Both the position numbers and the translations under genes were made by a program. Shown piece after piece: positions 8,489 to 16,725 of a stretch of 32,278 nt of DNA (the first letter of the stretch is position 1; every line of letters starts with the position of its first letter). This stretch comes from CAYXWM01 sp964468805 (GTDB lineage: Bacteria > Bacillota > Clostridia > Lachnospirales > WRBF01): positions 1 to 32,278 of the forward strand of contig CAYXWM010000029.1 of the NCBI GenBank assembly GCA_964468805.1. Reading direction: 5' to 3'. The notes beneath the pieces are model-generated. The model was given only the letters and a program-made list of their open reading frames with translations, did no database searches and was not told where the DNA came from.

Positions 8489-8935
8489 TTGCTGATAAAA
8501 TACGAAGCTTCCCACAGAGACCAATGCATCGCCTTGTTTTTAAAGACCTTTCACGAAAAACCCTTTGAATTTACCTTTCTTACCCCGCAAAATACAGAGC
8601 GGTATTTTTGTGACTTGGAGCAAACCCCGAAATTTTTGGGTTTTGTTTATATTGTGAAAAACACGGTTTTGGGTTTTTGTTTGGGAATAATTGTGGATTA
8701 TTTTAACAATATAAGTTATGATATAAAAGAAATAGCCGTAAGGTATGAAATTCAGGGTAAGGGTCTGGGCAGACAACTTCTAAACGAAGTGGAAGCCCGA
8801 CTAAAACGGGACTACGCCGTAGAAGCCGTGACCCTTGCAACCCAATCTACCATACCGGCCTACGAATTTTACAAAAAAATGGGTTATATACTGTCGGAAA
8901 ATACAGTACATCTAATGAAATGCTTACAGAGGTGA
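8489..8935 (+). CDS. GNAT-family N-acetyltransferase
   Basis: A 148-residue single-domain GNAT protein. The acetyl-CoA pyrophosphate loop is seen as QGKGLG at 89-94 after the strand EIAVRYEI, and the C-terminal AYEFYKKMGY (124-133) is the usual motif B region. The acceptor substrate cannot be read from sequence; it could be a small amine or a protein N-terminus. The start is TTG at 8489 with AGGAAGGAGA at 8473-8482. It is the first gene of a tight operon: its stop at 8935 is four bases before dnaX, and its last codons carry the dnaX ribosome site. Confidence 0.85.
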   Translation: MLIKYEASHRDQCIALFLKTFHEKPFEFTFLTPQNTERYFCDLEQTPKFLGFVYIVKNTVLGFCLGIIVDYFNNISYDIKEIAVRYEIQGKGLGRQLLNEVEARLKRDYAVEAVTLATQSTIPAYEFYKKMGYILSENTVHLMKCLQR

Positions 8936-8939
8936 ACCG

Positions 8940-10589
8940 ATGTACACAGCACTGTACCGCAAATTGCGGCCTAAAAAATTCAGCGACGTTGTGGGACAAT
9001 CACATATAATACAAACCTTGCAAAATCAAATAAATTCAGAGCGTATCTTTCACGCCTACCTGTTTTGCGGAACCCGAGGAACAGGCAAAACCTCAACGGC
9101 AAAAATCTTTGCCGCCGCCGTTAACTGCACTGACCCCAAGGGCACAGAGCCCTGCGGCGAATGCCAAGTATGCCGAGAAATCGAAAGGCAAAACAGCCTT
9201 AATGTAATAGAAATAGACGCCGCCAGTAACAACGGCGTGGAAAATATTCGGGACATACGAGAAGAAGTCCGCTATGCACCCACCGAAGGAAAATACAAAG
9301 TATATATTATAGACGAAGTGCATATGTTGTCTGCGGGAGCTTTTAACGCACTTTTAAAAACCTTGGAAGAACCGCCATCCTACGTTATTTTTATTTTGGC
9401 AACCACCGACCCTCATAAAATCCCGGCTACCATACATTCCCGTTGCCAACGCTTCGATTTCCGCCGAATTACAACCGAGGAAATGGTACAAGCAATCAAA
9501 GGTTACTCCGTCTCTGAAGGTATAAATATTGAGGACGAAGCCCTGCGTTATATAGTCCGTATTTGCGACGGTGCCATGCGTGATGCCTTGAGCATACTTG
9601 ACCAATGCGTAACCTTCTTTTACGGCGAAAACATTACCCTTGAAAAGGTTCTGGGCATAGTAGGTTCCTCAGACGATGCGGTTTTCTTTAAAATCACCCA
9701 AGCCCTTAACACCCAAAACAGCCAAACCTGCTTGGATATAATCCAAGAAACCGTTATGTCGGGTAGGGATATAAGCCGTTTTGTTACGGATCTAACGGTG
9801 CATTTACGAAATCTCCTTATTTCCAAAAACACCGATTTTAACTCCCACGCTCTGGACCTATCCGCCGAAAGTAAGACAAAGTATAAAGAGTTCGCCGAAA
9901 ATATCTCCCAAGATACCTTGATTTATTATTTAAACGAACTCTCTGCCCTGCAACAGCAAATGAAATTCTCCTCCAACGAAAGAATTTTATTTGAAGTACT
10001 TTGCATTAAACTTTGCCACCCCTTTACCTCGGACAGCCGGGACGCCCTAATTACCCGTTTGGAAAGCTTGGAAAAAGCCTTAGAACAAGGAATCGTGCCC
10101 CAAAATAATATTTCTACCAAAGAAGAAATAAAACCAAAGTCTGTTCCCACAACACCCCAACCGGAAACCGACTTTACAGAACTGACCCTTACCGGCTTGG
10201 AGGATTTGTCACCCAAAAAATCCGACCCTCCGGCTGAACCGCCCACTGATACCGTCAATAAAGATGAACTCAAACAAATACAAAACCATTGGAACACCCT
10301 AATAAATAACATAAAAATGCCAACAATAAAGCTCCAGCTAAGTAACTCAAAACCGGTTAACCTGCAAAACGACCTTCTAACCATAGAAATTACCAGCACC
10401 ACCGACGAAAAAATACTGGACTTTATCAAAAGCAAAGAAATCCTAATCAAACAAGACCTGGAAACCAAATTCAACAAAACTTACAGCCTAAAATTCACCC
10501 TACCCAACCCCAATCGCCAAAATTCGCCCGTAAAATCCAACTTTACAGATCTGCCGGATGAATATATAATTATAAGCGACAGCGACTGA
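8940..10589 (+). CDS. dnaX: DNA polymerase III subunit gamma/tau
   Basis: A 549-residue clamp-loader ATPase of the replisome. The AAA+ core has Walker A GTRGTGKTS (44-52), a zinc site with C63, C72, C75 and C78, Walker B VYIIDEVHML (121-130), sensor 1 LATTDPHKIP and the SRC motif HSRCQRFDF. The lid and collar follow to about 360. A Pro/Thr/Lys-rich linker (about 385-435) leads to a C-terminal domain expected to contact the polymerase. There is no strong reason to invoke frameshifting to make a short form. Start ATG at 8940 uses AGAGGTGA inside the preceding gene. Downstream ybaB and recR are the usual partners. Confidence 0.97.
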   Translation: MYTALYRKLRPKKFSDVVGQSHIIQTLQNQINSERIFHAYLFCGTRGTGKTSTAKIFAAAVNCTDPKGTEPCGECQVCREIERQNSLNVIEIDAASNNGVENIRDIREEVRYAPTEGKYKVYIIDEVHMLSAGAFNALLKTLEEPPSYVIFILATTDPHKIPATIHSRCQRFDFRRITTEEMVQAIKGYSVSEGINIEDEALRYIVRICDGAMRDALSILDQCVTFFYGENITLEKVLGIVGSSDDAVFFKITQALNTQNSQTCLDIIQETVMSGRDISRFVTDLTVHLRNLLISKNTDFNSHALDLSAESKTKYKEFAENISQDTLIYYLNELSALQQQMKFSSNERILFEVLCIKLCHPFTSDSRDALITRLESLEKALEQGIVPQNNISTKEEIKPKSVPTTPQPETDFTELTLTGLEDLSPKKSDPPAEPPTDTVNKDELKQIQNHWNTLINNIKMPTIKLQLSNSKPVNLQNDLLTIEITSTTDEKILDFIKSKEILIKQDLETKFNKTYSLKFTLPNPNRQNSPVKSNFTDLPDEYIIISDSD

Positions 10590-10680
10590 TTACCAAGTGA
10601 AACACCGGTTTTACTTAACACAGTCCGGAGATAATTACTCATAAAGACAACAAATTCTTTTAAGTTTAAACAAATAATAA

Positions 10681-10724
10681 CCGGTTTTTTTGGGAAAGAT
10701 GGGGTTTTCTCCCCCAAGGTCTTA
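10681..10724 (+). repeat. Hairpin repeat family E, copy 1 (dnaX-ybaB spacer)
   Basis: CGGTTTTTTTGGGAAAGATG leads into GGGGTTTTCTCCCC and CAAGGTCTTA, followed by a T-rich stretch. A near-identical unit lies at 12266-12308. It may act as a weak terminator inside the operon, but ybaB and recR are probably also read from upstream. Confidence 0.6.
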
Positions 10725-10765
10725 ATTATTTTTATTTTTCATACCACACTCACAGGAGGAACATT

Positions 10766-11107
10766 ATGGCTAAAGGACACGGGATGATGCCCGGCATGAA
10801 TATGAACAACTTAATCAAACAAGCCCAAAAAATGCAAAAACAAATGGCAGATATCCAAGAAAGCATGGGCGAAAAAACCTTGGAAGCAACTGTAGGCGGC
10901 GGTGCCGTTAAAGTTATCGCCAACGGCAACAAACAAATCCAAGAAATCATTATCTCCAAAGACCTGCTCGACCCGGACGAAGCCGAAACCTTGCAAGATA
11001 TGCTCGTCTCCGGCGTAAATCTCGCCCTGCAAAACGTTGAAGCCATGGTCAACACCGAAATGTCCAAAATCACCGGCGGCATGGGCTTACCGCCCGGAAT
11101 GTTCTGA
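10766..11107 (+). CDS. ybaB: YbaB/EbfC nucleoid-associated protein
   Basis: A 113-residue small DNA-binding protein of the YbaB/EbfC family, a homodimer that coats nucleoid DNA in other bacteria. Visible features are a Met/Gly-rich start (GMMPGMNMNN), the helix NLIKQAQKMQKQMADIQE, the conserved TVGGGAVKVIANGNKQI segment, and a Gly/Pro-rich end (GGMGLPPGMF). ATG at 10766 follows AGGAGG. Its TGA stop shares one base with the recR ATG (TGATG at 11105-11109), indicating translational coupling. The dnaX-ybaB-recR order is conserved in many bacteria and supports the call. Confidence 0.95.
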   Translation: MAKGHGMMPGMNMNNLIKQAQKMQKQMADIQESMGEKTLEATVGGGAVKVIANGNKQIQEIIISKDLLDPDEAETLQDMLVSGVNLALQNVEAMVNTEMSKITGGMGLPPGMF

Positions 11108-11709
11108 TGAACTTTTACGGTAACCCTCTAAGCAAGCTGATTGACGCCCTGACTAAGCTGCCCGGCATAGGAAGCAAGTCCGCTCAACGGCTTGCTTTTC
11201 ATATTATCAACCAACCCCCGGAAAACGTCCGCAAACTAACCTCCATAATTCTGGAGGCCCGGGAAAGCATTAAATATTGCCAACGCTGCTGTAACTTTAC
11301 GGACGAAAGCCCCTGTACCATCTGCAAATCAACCAAACGTGACCAATCCACGGTCATGGTGGTAGAAGAACCCAAAGATATGGCCGCCTACGAACGCACC
11401 GGCGAATTCTCCGGCACCTACCACGTCTTACACGGTGCCATCTCTCCGCTAAATTCCGTAGGCCCCGGACAACTGAAAATCAAAGAACTGCTGGAACGCC
11501 TAAAAACTGAACCTATCCAAGAAATAATCCTCGCCACAAACCCAAACACCGAAGGCGAAGCAACAGCCATGTATATAAACAAACTCCTGAAACCCTTGGG
11601 CGTAAAAGTAACCCGTATAGCCCACGGCGTCCCCATAGGCGGCGACTTGGAACACGTAGACCGTGTCACTTTATCTCGTGCCTTGGAGGGCAGACGGGAA
11701 ATGGGCTAA
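11107..11709 (+). CDS. recR: Recombination mediator RecR
   Basis: A 200-residue protein that with RecF/RecO helps load RecA onto gapped DNA. Domains: a helix-hairpin-helix (LPGIGSKSAQRLAFH, 18-32), a C4 zinc finger (C58, C61, C70, C73), and a Toprim domain from about 80 (VVEEPKD at 85-91, LATNPNTEGEATA at 142-154). Length equals the family norm. The start overlaps the ybaB stop by one base. A hairpin terminator follows, facing the convergent SRP RNA gene. Confidence 0.97.
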   Translation: MNFYGNPLSKLIDALTKLPGIGSKSAQRLAFHIINQPPENVRKLTSIILEARESIKYCQRCCNFTDESPCTICKSTKRDQSTVMVVEEPKDMAAYERTGEFSGTYHVLHGAISPLNSVGPGQLKIKELLERLKTEPIQEIILATNPNTEGEATAMYINKLLKPLGVKVTRIAHGVPIGGDLEHVDRVTLSRALEGRREMG

Positions 11710-11732
11710 CCCAAATTATACAAATAAAAAAA

Positions 11733-11760
11733 GTTCGATGAATTCTCGGCTTCATCGAAC
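11733..11760 (+). terminator. Terminator after recR with TTCGATGAA arms
   Basis: GTTCGATGAA (11733-11742) and TTCATCGAAC (11751-11760) form a perfect 10-bp stem with an eight-base loop, followed by TATCATTATTTTTATTATTT. It ends the GNAT-dnaX-ybaB-recR operon and is one of three related hairpins in the window. Confidence 0.8.
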
Positions 11761-11802
11761 TATCATTATTTTTATTATTTTTATAATTTTACAAATAAAA
11801 AA

Positions 11803-11824
11803 GGCTTTAAAATAATTTAAAGCC
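11803..11824 (-). terminator. Terminator of the SRP RNA gene
   Basis: On the minus strand GGCTTTAAA, a short loop and TTTAAAGCC form the hairpin, followed by TTTTTTATTTG. It sits immediately at the 3' end of the SRP RNA. Confidence 0.85.
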
Positions 11825-12092
11825 CGTGCACCGACTGTTGACATTCCTTTCCGGACGTTACCCTTGCAGTTTGCTCGATTCAAGCACCCTCACGACACAC
11901 AGACGGAATTGCTTAGTGCTGCTTTCTTCCGAACCTGACACGCTTCACAAGCGTCCATTGCGTGAGACTCAAACGTCAACACCACTTACAAGGGGCAGAC
12001 CCCACAAAGGAGTAGCCTAAAGACCGGCATAAACCTCGCTATAGCGGACTGCGAGCTACAGGGAACCGCTAACTCCCCGGCTAGCACGGACA
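11824..12092 (-). ncRNA. ffs: Signal recognition particle RNA, large bacterial form (scRNA)
   Basis: On the minus strand the sequence has the hallmarks of the Bacillus/Clostridium long SRP RNA of about 270 nt. The 5' Alu side reads GCCGGGGAGTTAGCGG, then CCCTGTAGCTCGCAGTCCGC. Next come GTGGTGTTGACGTTTG and the SRP54-binding hairpin GTCAGGTTCGGAAGAAAGC. The 3' side has TTGAATCGAGC and AACTGC. The GGAA loop is at 11927-11930. Its closing pairs read UC/GA instead of the common CC/GG, a compensatory change that keeps the helix. CCGTGC and GCACGG close the ends. It is convergent with recR, with its own promoter and terminator. The ends are estimated. Confidence 0.95.
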
Positions 12093-12097
12093 GTTGT

Positions 12098-12126
12098 ATT
12101 ATAATTCATCAATCCCCAAAAGTCAA
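12098..12126 (-). promoter_or_regulatory. SigmaA promoter of the SRP RNA gene
   Basis: On the minus strand TTGACT (12121-12126) and TATAAT (12098-12103) are separated by exactly 17 bases. The predicted start is near 12091-12093, at the 5' end of the SRP RNA. Confidence 0.88.
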
Positions 12127-12265
12127 TAGCCCGAACTTGGGTTGACATAAATAAATTTTGGAATTATAATTTGCATAATTTATATTATAAACTTAATTTA
12201 AAAAAAAACCCCGATAATTTATATAAAATTATTTCATATCTTAATAAATTAAAAATTGTTTTATT

Positions 12266-12308
12266 CGGTTTTTTTGGAAAGTGGGGGTTTTCTCCCCCAA
12301 GGTCTTTA
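12266..12308. repeat. Hairpin repeat family E, copy 2
   Basis: CGGTTTTTTTGGAAAGTGGG leads into GGGGGTTTTCTCCCCC and CAAGGTCTTTA, matching the unit in the dnaX-ybaB spacer. The surrounding 12127-12390 is low-complexity AT-rich DNA with no supportable gene. Confidence 0.6.
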
Positions 12309-12391
12309 TTTTTTTATTTTGCTTTTTGTATTTTTTTGCTTTTACTTTTTATTTTTTTACTAATTTCTCGCCTTTTCGCCCATCCCGCACC

Positions 12392-12429
12392 AAAAAAAGA
12401 CCTGGACTCAAGGGGGGATTGAGACCAGG
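12392..12429 (-). terminator. Strong minus-strand terminator of an unassigned RNA
   Basis: CCTGG and CCAGG plus CTCAA and TTGAG form a stem with a single internal mismatch and a seven-base loop. On the minus strand the loop is C-rich and the stem is followed by TCTTTTTTT (12392-12400). No minus-strand protein gene lies upstream of it, so it should end a non-coding transcript. Confidence 0.7.
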
Positions 12430-12583
12430 TTGAGGGGGGATGAATACATATGCGCCAATATAATCGCCCGCATATGATAAGTACTTTTATACCCTTTAAG
12501 AGCTAAACAACCACGCAAAACCAACAATAAAGGGTGTAAAAGCAGTTCCTTAAAATATTAAGGGTACAATTATAATAATTACC
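12392..12583 (-). ncRNA. Candidate structured small RNA, family unknown
   Basis: A stretch of about 190 bases on the minus strand bounded by a terminator at its 3' end and AT-rich promoter-like hexamers at its 5' end (TTGAGG at 12607-12612 and TATAAT at 12586-12591, a 15-base gap, shorter than ideal). Inside are three hairpins: CCTTAA/TTAAGG (12549-12564), an imperfect pair of CTTTTACACCCTTT and AAAGGGTATAAAAG, and CATATGCG/CGCATATG (12448-12477). The 5' ACCCTTAA could also pair with the AAAGGGT arm, so alternative folds are possible. I do not recognise it as 6S RNA, tmRNA, RNase P or a known riboswitch. The plus-strand reading would be the leader of the aminopeptidase gene instead. Confidence 0.4.
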
Positions 12584-12737
12584 GGATTATAAAAAATTAT
12601 ACATATCCTCAAAAAATTTTTAATATGCCCGTTATTGTTAATAATATATAATATGCAACCGGGTTAAGTTTGCAATTACTGTTTTTTTAAGCCGAATAAC
12701 AGCAAATAACCCAACAATAATATCGTCGGAGGAAACT

Positions 12738-13850
12738 ATGGACCAACGTAACGAACAACTGGCAAAAAACTTAATCAATTACTCGGTGGAACTAAAACCG
12801 GGCGAAAAAATACTTATAGAATGCAAGGGCACCGATGCTGTTCCGCTTCTGAATTTATGCATAAAAGAAGCCTATAAAGTGGGTGCTATGCCCTTTGCCC
12901 ATGTTTACGACGAAACAACCCAGCGTGAATTATTGCTTAATATTAAGGAAGACCAATTAAAACTCCTTGCGGAAGTAGACGTTCGCCGCATGGAACAGAT
13001 GGACGCATACATCGGTATCCGTGCCGCTTCCAACTCCGCGGAATACGCCGACGTACCGGGCGATAACATGAACCTTAACCAACGCCTTTACAACAGACCG
13101 GTTCATACTATAACCCGCCTGAAAAAAAGATGGGTAGTATTACGTTATCCCAACGCATCCATGGCACAGCTTTCCGGCATGAGTTCCGAGGCATTTGCAG
13201 ATTTCTACTATAACGTTTGCAACTTGGACTACAGCAGACTGGACGAAGCCATGGAACCCCTGAAACAACTTATGGAACGCACCGACAAGGTACGTATAGT
13301 AGGTAAGGACACGGATTTAAGTTTCTCCATAGCCAACATTCCCGTGAAAAAATGTTCCGGTAAATGCAATATCCCGGACGGCGAAATTTACACCGCACCG
13401 GTCAGAGATTCCGTTAACGGAAAAGTTACTTACAACACACCTTCGGAACATGACGGCTTTGTGTTCGAAAATGTTTGCTTGGAATTTAAAGACGGTAAAA
13501 TAATTAACGCCACAGCAAATGATACTGAACGAATAAATAAAATTTTCGATATGGACGAAGGTTCAAGGTATATAGGCGAATTTGCCCTGGGCGTTAACCC
13601 CCATATTTTAAAACCCATGAAAGACATACTTTTCGACGAAAAAATCATGGGCTCCTTCCATTTTACGCCCGGTTCTTCCTATGAAGATGCCTACAACGGA
13701 AACGACTCCGCACTGCATTGGGACTTGGTTTGTATTCAAACCGAAGAATTCGGCGGCGGAGAGATATATTTTGATGATGTGCTTATAAGAAAGAACGGTA
13801 TTTTCGTCCTGCCCGAGCTGGAGTGTCTTAATCCGGATGGGTTGAAGTGA
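12738..13850 (+). CDS. M29-family metallo-aminopeptidase
   Basis: A 370-residue cytoplasmic peptidase of the aminopeptidase T/AmpS/PepS type, which removes N-terminal residues from peptides using two metal ions. The five expected ligands are visible: E216 (IPDGEIYTAP), E281 (GEFALGVNPH), H308 (SFHFTPGSSY), and H337 and D339 (LHWDLV). The N-terminal domain starts with the family-typical LAKNLINYSVELKPGEKILI. ATG at 12738 has GGAGGAAACT just upstream. It appears to be a single-gene unit ending at a bidirectional terminator shared with putP. Physiological substrate unknown; general peptide turnover is the likely role. Confidence 0.93.
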   Translation: MDQRNEQLAKNLINYSVELKPGEKILIECKGTDAVPLLNLCIKEAYKVGAMPFAHVYDETTQRELLLNIKEDQLKLLAEVDVRRMEQMDAYIGIRAASNSAEYADVPGDNMNLNQRLYNRPVHTITRLKKRWVVLRYPNASMAQLSGMSSEAFADFYYNVCNLDYSRLDEAMEPLKQLMERTDKVRIVGKDTDLSFSIANIPVKKCSGKCNIPDGEIYTAPVRDSVNGKVTYNTPSEHDGFVFENVCLEFKDGKIINATANDTERINKIFDMDEGSRYIGEFALGVNPHILKPMKDILFDEKIMGSFHFTPGSSYEDAYNGNDSALHWDLVCIQTEEFGGGEIYFDDVLIRKNGIFVLPELECLNPDGLK

Positions 13851-13901
13851 GGAAAGATAAAGGAAAACCTTTTTCGGGATAAATAGACTATAAATAAACA
13901 G

Positions 13902-13936
13902 AAAAACTCCGTAATTTTAACATTACGGAGTTTTTT
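13902..13936. terminator. Bidirectional terminator between aminopeptidase and putP
   Basis: AAAAACTCCGTAAT pairs with ATTACGGAGTTTTT through a short loop. T runs lie on both strands, so it can stop transcription from both convergent genes. Confidence 0.88.
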
Positions 13937-13949
13937 ATGTGCTTATTTA

Positions 13950-15446
13950 TTATTCAACATCAGCTAAACTGTCTATATCCGCACGGCTGGCGTTTTCAAA
14001 AAGGCGGATAACGTCTTCACTTGGTGCTTTGCCCAATAGGGATACCACAACCACCGCTGCCAATGCCAAGGCAAAGCCCGGGATTATGGAATACAAATGT
14101 GTATCGCTTAAAATTTTAACATTTTCCCAAATAAGAACAGTGGCTCCGCCGGCAACCATACCCGCAACGGCACCCATCATAGTCATACGTTTCCAGAACA
14201 GTGAAAGGAGTATAACCGGTCCGAAAGCGGCACCTAAGCCTGCCCAGGCATAGGAAACCAATCCCATAACCGTATTTTCCGGGTCAAGAGCCAAAAGATA
14301 AGCAATAATGGCTATGGAAAGCACCGCAAGTCTTGATACCCACATAAGTTCCTTGTCGGAAGCATTTTTTCTGAATATAGCCTTGTAAAAGTCGTTGGAT
14401 ATTGCGGAAGCTGTTACCAGTAATTGAGAATCGGCAGTACTCATTACAGCCGCCAAAATTGCACAAAGCAACACACCTGCTATAAATCCCGGCAGTAACT
14501 TGGATACAAGGGTCATAAATATGATTTCAGGGTCTGTAATAGTGGTGATAAGACCGGAGGCATTTGCATATGCGAAGCCCACCATACCAACCACAACCGC
14601 AGCAAACAGGGAAACTATAACCCAAACCATAGCTATAAGTCGGCTTTTCTTAATCATGGAGCTGCTTCTGATAGCCATAAATCTGGTAAGTATATGGGGC
14701 ATACCGAAATAACCGAGACCCCAAGCAAGACTGGAGCATATAGCAACAAATCCCAATTCACTTCCGCCGAAAAGATTAAGATAATTTTCACCGCCCAAGG
14801 AGGTAAGCATTTCGGAGGAGAAATTCGGTGTACTTACAGCGGTTACTATAGGTACTATTATCAAGGCAAGGAACATAAGCATTCCTTGGAAAAAGTCTGT
14901 CCAACAAACCGCAAGGAAACCGCCCAAAAAGGTGTAAGAAATAATTACAACAGCACCTATGGTCAAGGCCCAGGTATAGTCAAGATTAAATACATTTTGG
15001 AATAATTTTGCACCGGCGTTAAATGCAGAAGCGGTATATATAAGGAAGAAAATAAATATTATGATGGCACATACGGAACGTACCGCTGAATTTTCGCTTA
15101 AAAAGCGTTTTTGTAAATATTGAGGAATTGTGATGGAGTCTCCGGCAACCGCTGTAAAACGACGAAGCCTGGCGGCAACCAGTTTCCAGTTAAGATATGT
15201 ACCTATAGCCAAGCCTATGGCTATCCAAGATGCAGACAAACCGCTTGTAAAAGCCGCCGCAGGCAAACCCAAAAGCAGCCAGCCGGACATATCCGAGGCT
15301 TGGGCACTTAAAGCCGTTACCCAGCTGCCCAATTTTCTTCCGGCAAGGAAGTAATCGGAGATGTTGTTGGATTTGTTGTAAAAATAAATTCCAACCCACA
15401 ACACCAGTATAAAATAAAGTACAAAAGCAATGATTTCAGGAACCAA
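13950..15446 (-). CDS. putP: Sodium/proline symporter (SSS family)
   Basis: About 498 residues with 12-13 membrane helices, a Na+-coupled uptake transporter in the inner membrane. The strongest signature is the N-terminal stretch with SDYFLAGRKLGSWVTALSA and ASDMSGWLLLGLP, followed by SWIAIGLAIGTYLNWKLVA, nearly the E. coli PutP pattern. Substrate is therefore most likely proline. The open frame extends to a TTG at 15461, but that would place the only good ribosome site (GGGAGG, 15454-15459) inside the coding region. The in-frame TTG at 15446, seven bases after it, is preferred. It is convergent with the aminopeptidase gene. Reading frames on the plus strand beneath it are shadows. Confidence 0.94.
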   Translation of the reverse strand: MVPEIIAFVLYFILVLWVGIYFYNKSNNISDYFLAGRKLGSWVTALSAQASDMSGWLLLGLPAAAFTSGLSASWIAIGLAIGTYLNWKLVAARLRRFTAVAGDSITIPQYLQKRFLSENSAVRSVCAIIIFIFFLIYTASAFNAGAKLFQNVFNLDYTWALTIGAVVIISYTFLGGFLAVCWTDFFQGMLMFLALIIVPIVTAVSTPNFSSEMLTSLGGENYLNLFGGSELGFVAICSSLAWGLGYFGMPHILTRFMAIRSSSMIKKSRLIAMVWVIVSLFAAVVVGMVGFAYANASGLITTITDPEIIFMTLVSKLLPGFIAGVLLCAILAAVMSTADSQLLVTASAISNDFYKAIFRKNASDKELMWVSRLAVLSIAIIAYLLALDPENTVMGLVSYAWAGLGAAFGPVILLSLFWKRMTMMGAVAGMVAGGATVLIWENVKILSDTHLYSIIPGFALALAAVVVVSLLGKAPSEDVIRLFENASRADIDSLADVE

Positions 15447-15736
15447 AACATAACCTCCCAATTAATTTTTCCCGACCGCATTATGATCACGCCGGTCAGC
15501 AGACAACTTTCGCTTCATAAGCCGGTTTCAAAGATGTCTAAAGCATTACAGACCTTGACAAATTTAAAATTCAGAGTTTTCGTACAGTTGCCGGTCATCA
15601 AATTTTAAATTTTATCAAAACCTCTTTGCTTTGGTTTTACTGCCGATTCAACATTAATACCAAGCCTTTTAAATAATACGGATATATTTGGTTTTGATAT
15701 AAAATCAAATATATCTTACATTAATAAGGGACAGTG

Positions 15737-15838
15737 CAGTGGTTTAACTTTAAAAAAACTAAAATAAATTGCAATTCAGCCAATGCTTTAAGGATTAATT
15801 GCAATTTATTTCAGGACATTTTAACTTAAACCGCTATA
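15737..15838. repeat. Palindromic repeat family C, intact copy
   Basis: An imperfect palindrome of about 100 bp. The outer ends are TGCAGTGGTTTAACTTTAAAA and, inverted, TTTTAACTTAAACCGCTATA. The inner arms AAATAAATTGCAATT and AATTGCAATTTATTT are a perfect 15-bp inverted repeat. The second copy at 28744-28980 is interrupted by repeat A. The rest of the 1.26-kb spacer 15447-16707 shows only repeat A copy 4 and AT-rich sequence. Confidence 0.72.
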
Positions 15839-16187
15839 TAATACCTACCCTCAACATAACCCTTGGTGTAATGAATCGATTAATTAATTCCCATTATAAT
15901 ATATTACGCTAAAGTATGCAAACCTTTTGTCATAAAGGTGAATATTGTTCATTAAAATTGAATTTTTATACAAAGTTGTAAAATATTCAGCATACCCCCG
16001 GTGTGTTTCTTTTTGTATTTACGGAATTAAAAAATATATAAAGAATAAAGACGAATTTTGTAAAATCGAAATAAATTTAAACCTGATAACATATATTGAA
16101 ACAATATGGGAGTTTTATTTTTAAAAAGGAAAATTTTCGACTGAATTGGCGAAAGATTGATTTTTTTACATAAATGTACATAGTTTC

Positions 16188-16309
16188 CGGTTAAGTAGTA
16201 ACAAAAGCGTAATTCGTACCGGTAAGCGACGGTGTCATTTAATAAAAACGCAAAAGTGAACTTTTTACAAAGCATAGCTTTTGTTATATTCCTTATACAA
16301 TTAAGTATA
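16188..16309 (+). repeat. Palindromic repeat family A, copy 4 (diverged)
   Basis: From CGGTTAAGTAGTAACAAAAGCG to CAATTAAGTATA. The left terminus is eroded and the middle is more diverged than in other copies. A minus-strand reading frame at 16027-16392 overlaps it and is not supported. Confidence 0.8.
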
Positions 16310-16725
16310 AGCCGCGAAAACCACAGGAGGGGTGATATATGATAATATATTTTACATAAAGGTAAATTGTTACAAAGTAATCTGCTATACATCCATTTTT
16401 TTCTAAATTTTAATGTATTTTATATAATCATTAAATTTTACATAGGTAATTAAACACATATGATTTCTTGACTATCTTAAAAACAGCTTGCGTTTCGGAC
16501 ATATTCGACAATATGTAAAATCAGTATGGTTCAATAGAAAATTGTTACAGTTGAAAGCATAATACCGATGTGATATAACTAGACCATCGATAATTTATTC
16601 AGACAAAGCAACGTAATATTTACAGTAATCAGTTCCTTTTTTACCTAAGATATGATTATAAACGGATTTCAGTCCTATTAAATATAAAACATCAAGATTA
16701 CTAAAAAATGGGGAGAGTTGACTAT

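Noticed and set aside
10205..10225. A-rich run in dnaX as a programmed frameshift site
   Set aside because: Only CCCAAAAAATCC, without the AAAAAAG slip site, upstream ribosome-like stimulator or following stem expected from E. coli dnaX.
9926..10477. Minus-strand 183-residue frame under dnaX
   Set aside because: Shadow of the dnaX linker and C-terminal region; the plus strand has full family evidence.
11826..12020. Plus-strand 64-residue reading frame
   Set aside because: It lies on the complement of the SRP RNA, has no ribosome site and no protein-like composition.
12171..12422. Plus-strand 83-residue reading frame
   Set aside because: Low-complexity AT-rich sequence, includes hairpin repeat E and the minus-strand terminator, and has no ribosome site.
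16027..16392. Minus-strand 121-residue reading frame
   Set aside because: A third of it is repeat A copy 4; the start codon has no ribosome site and the composition is that of AT-rich spacer DNA.
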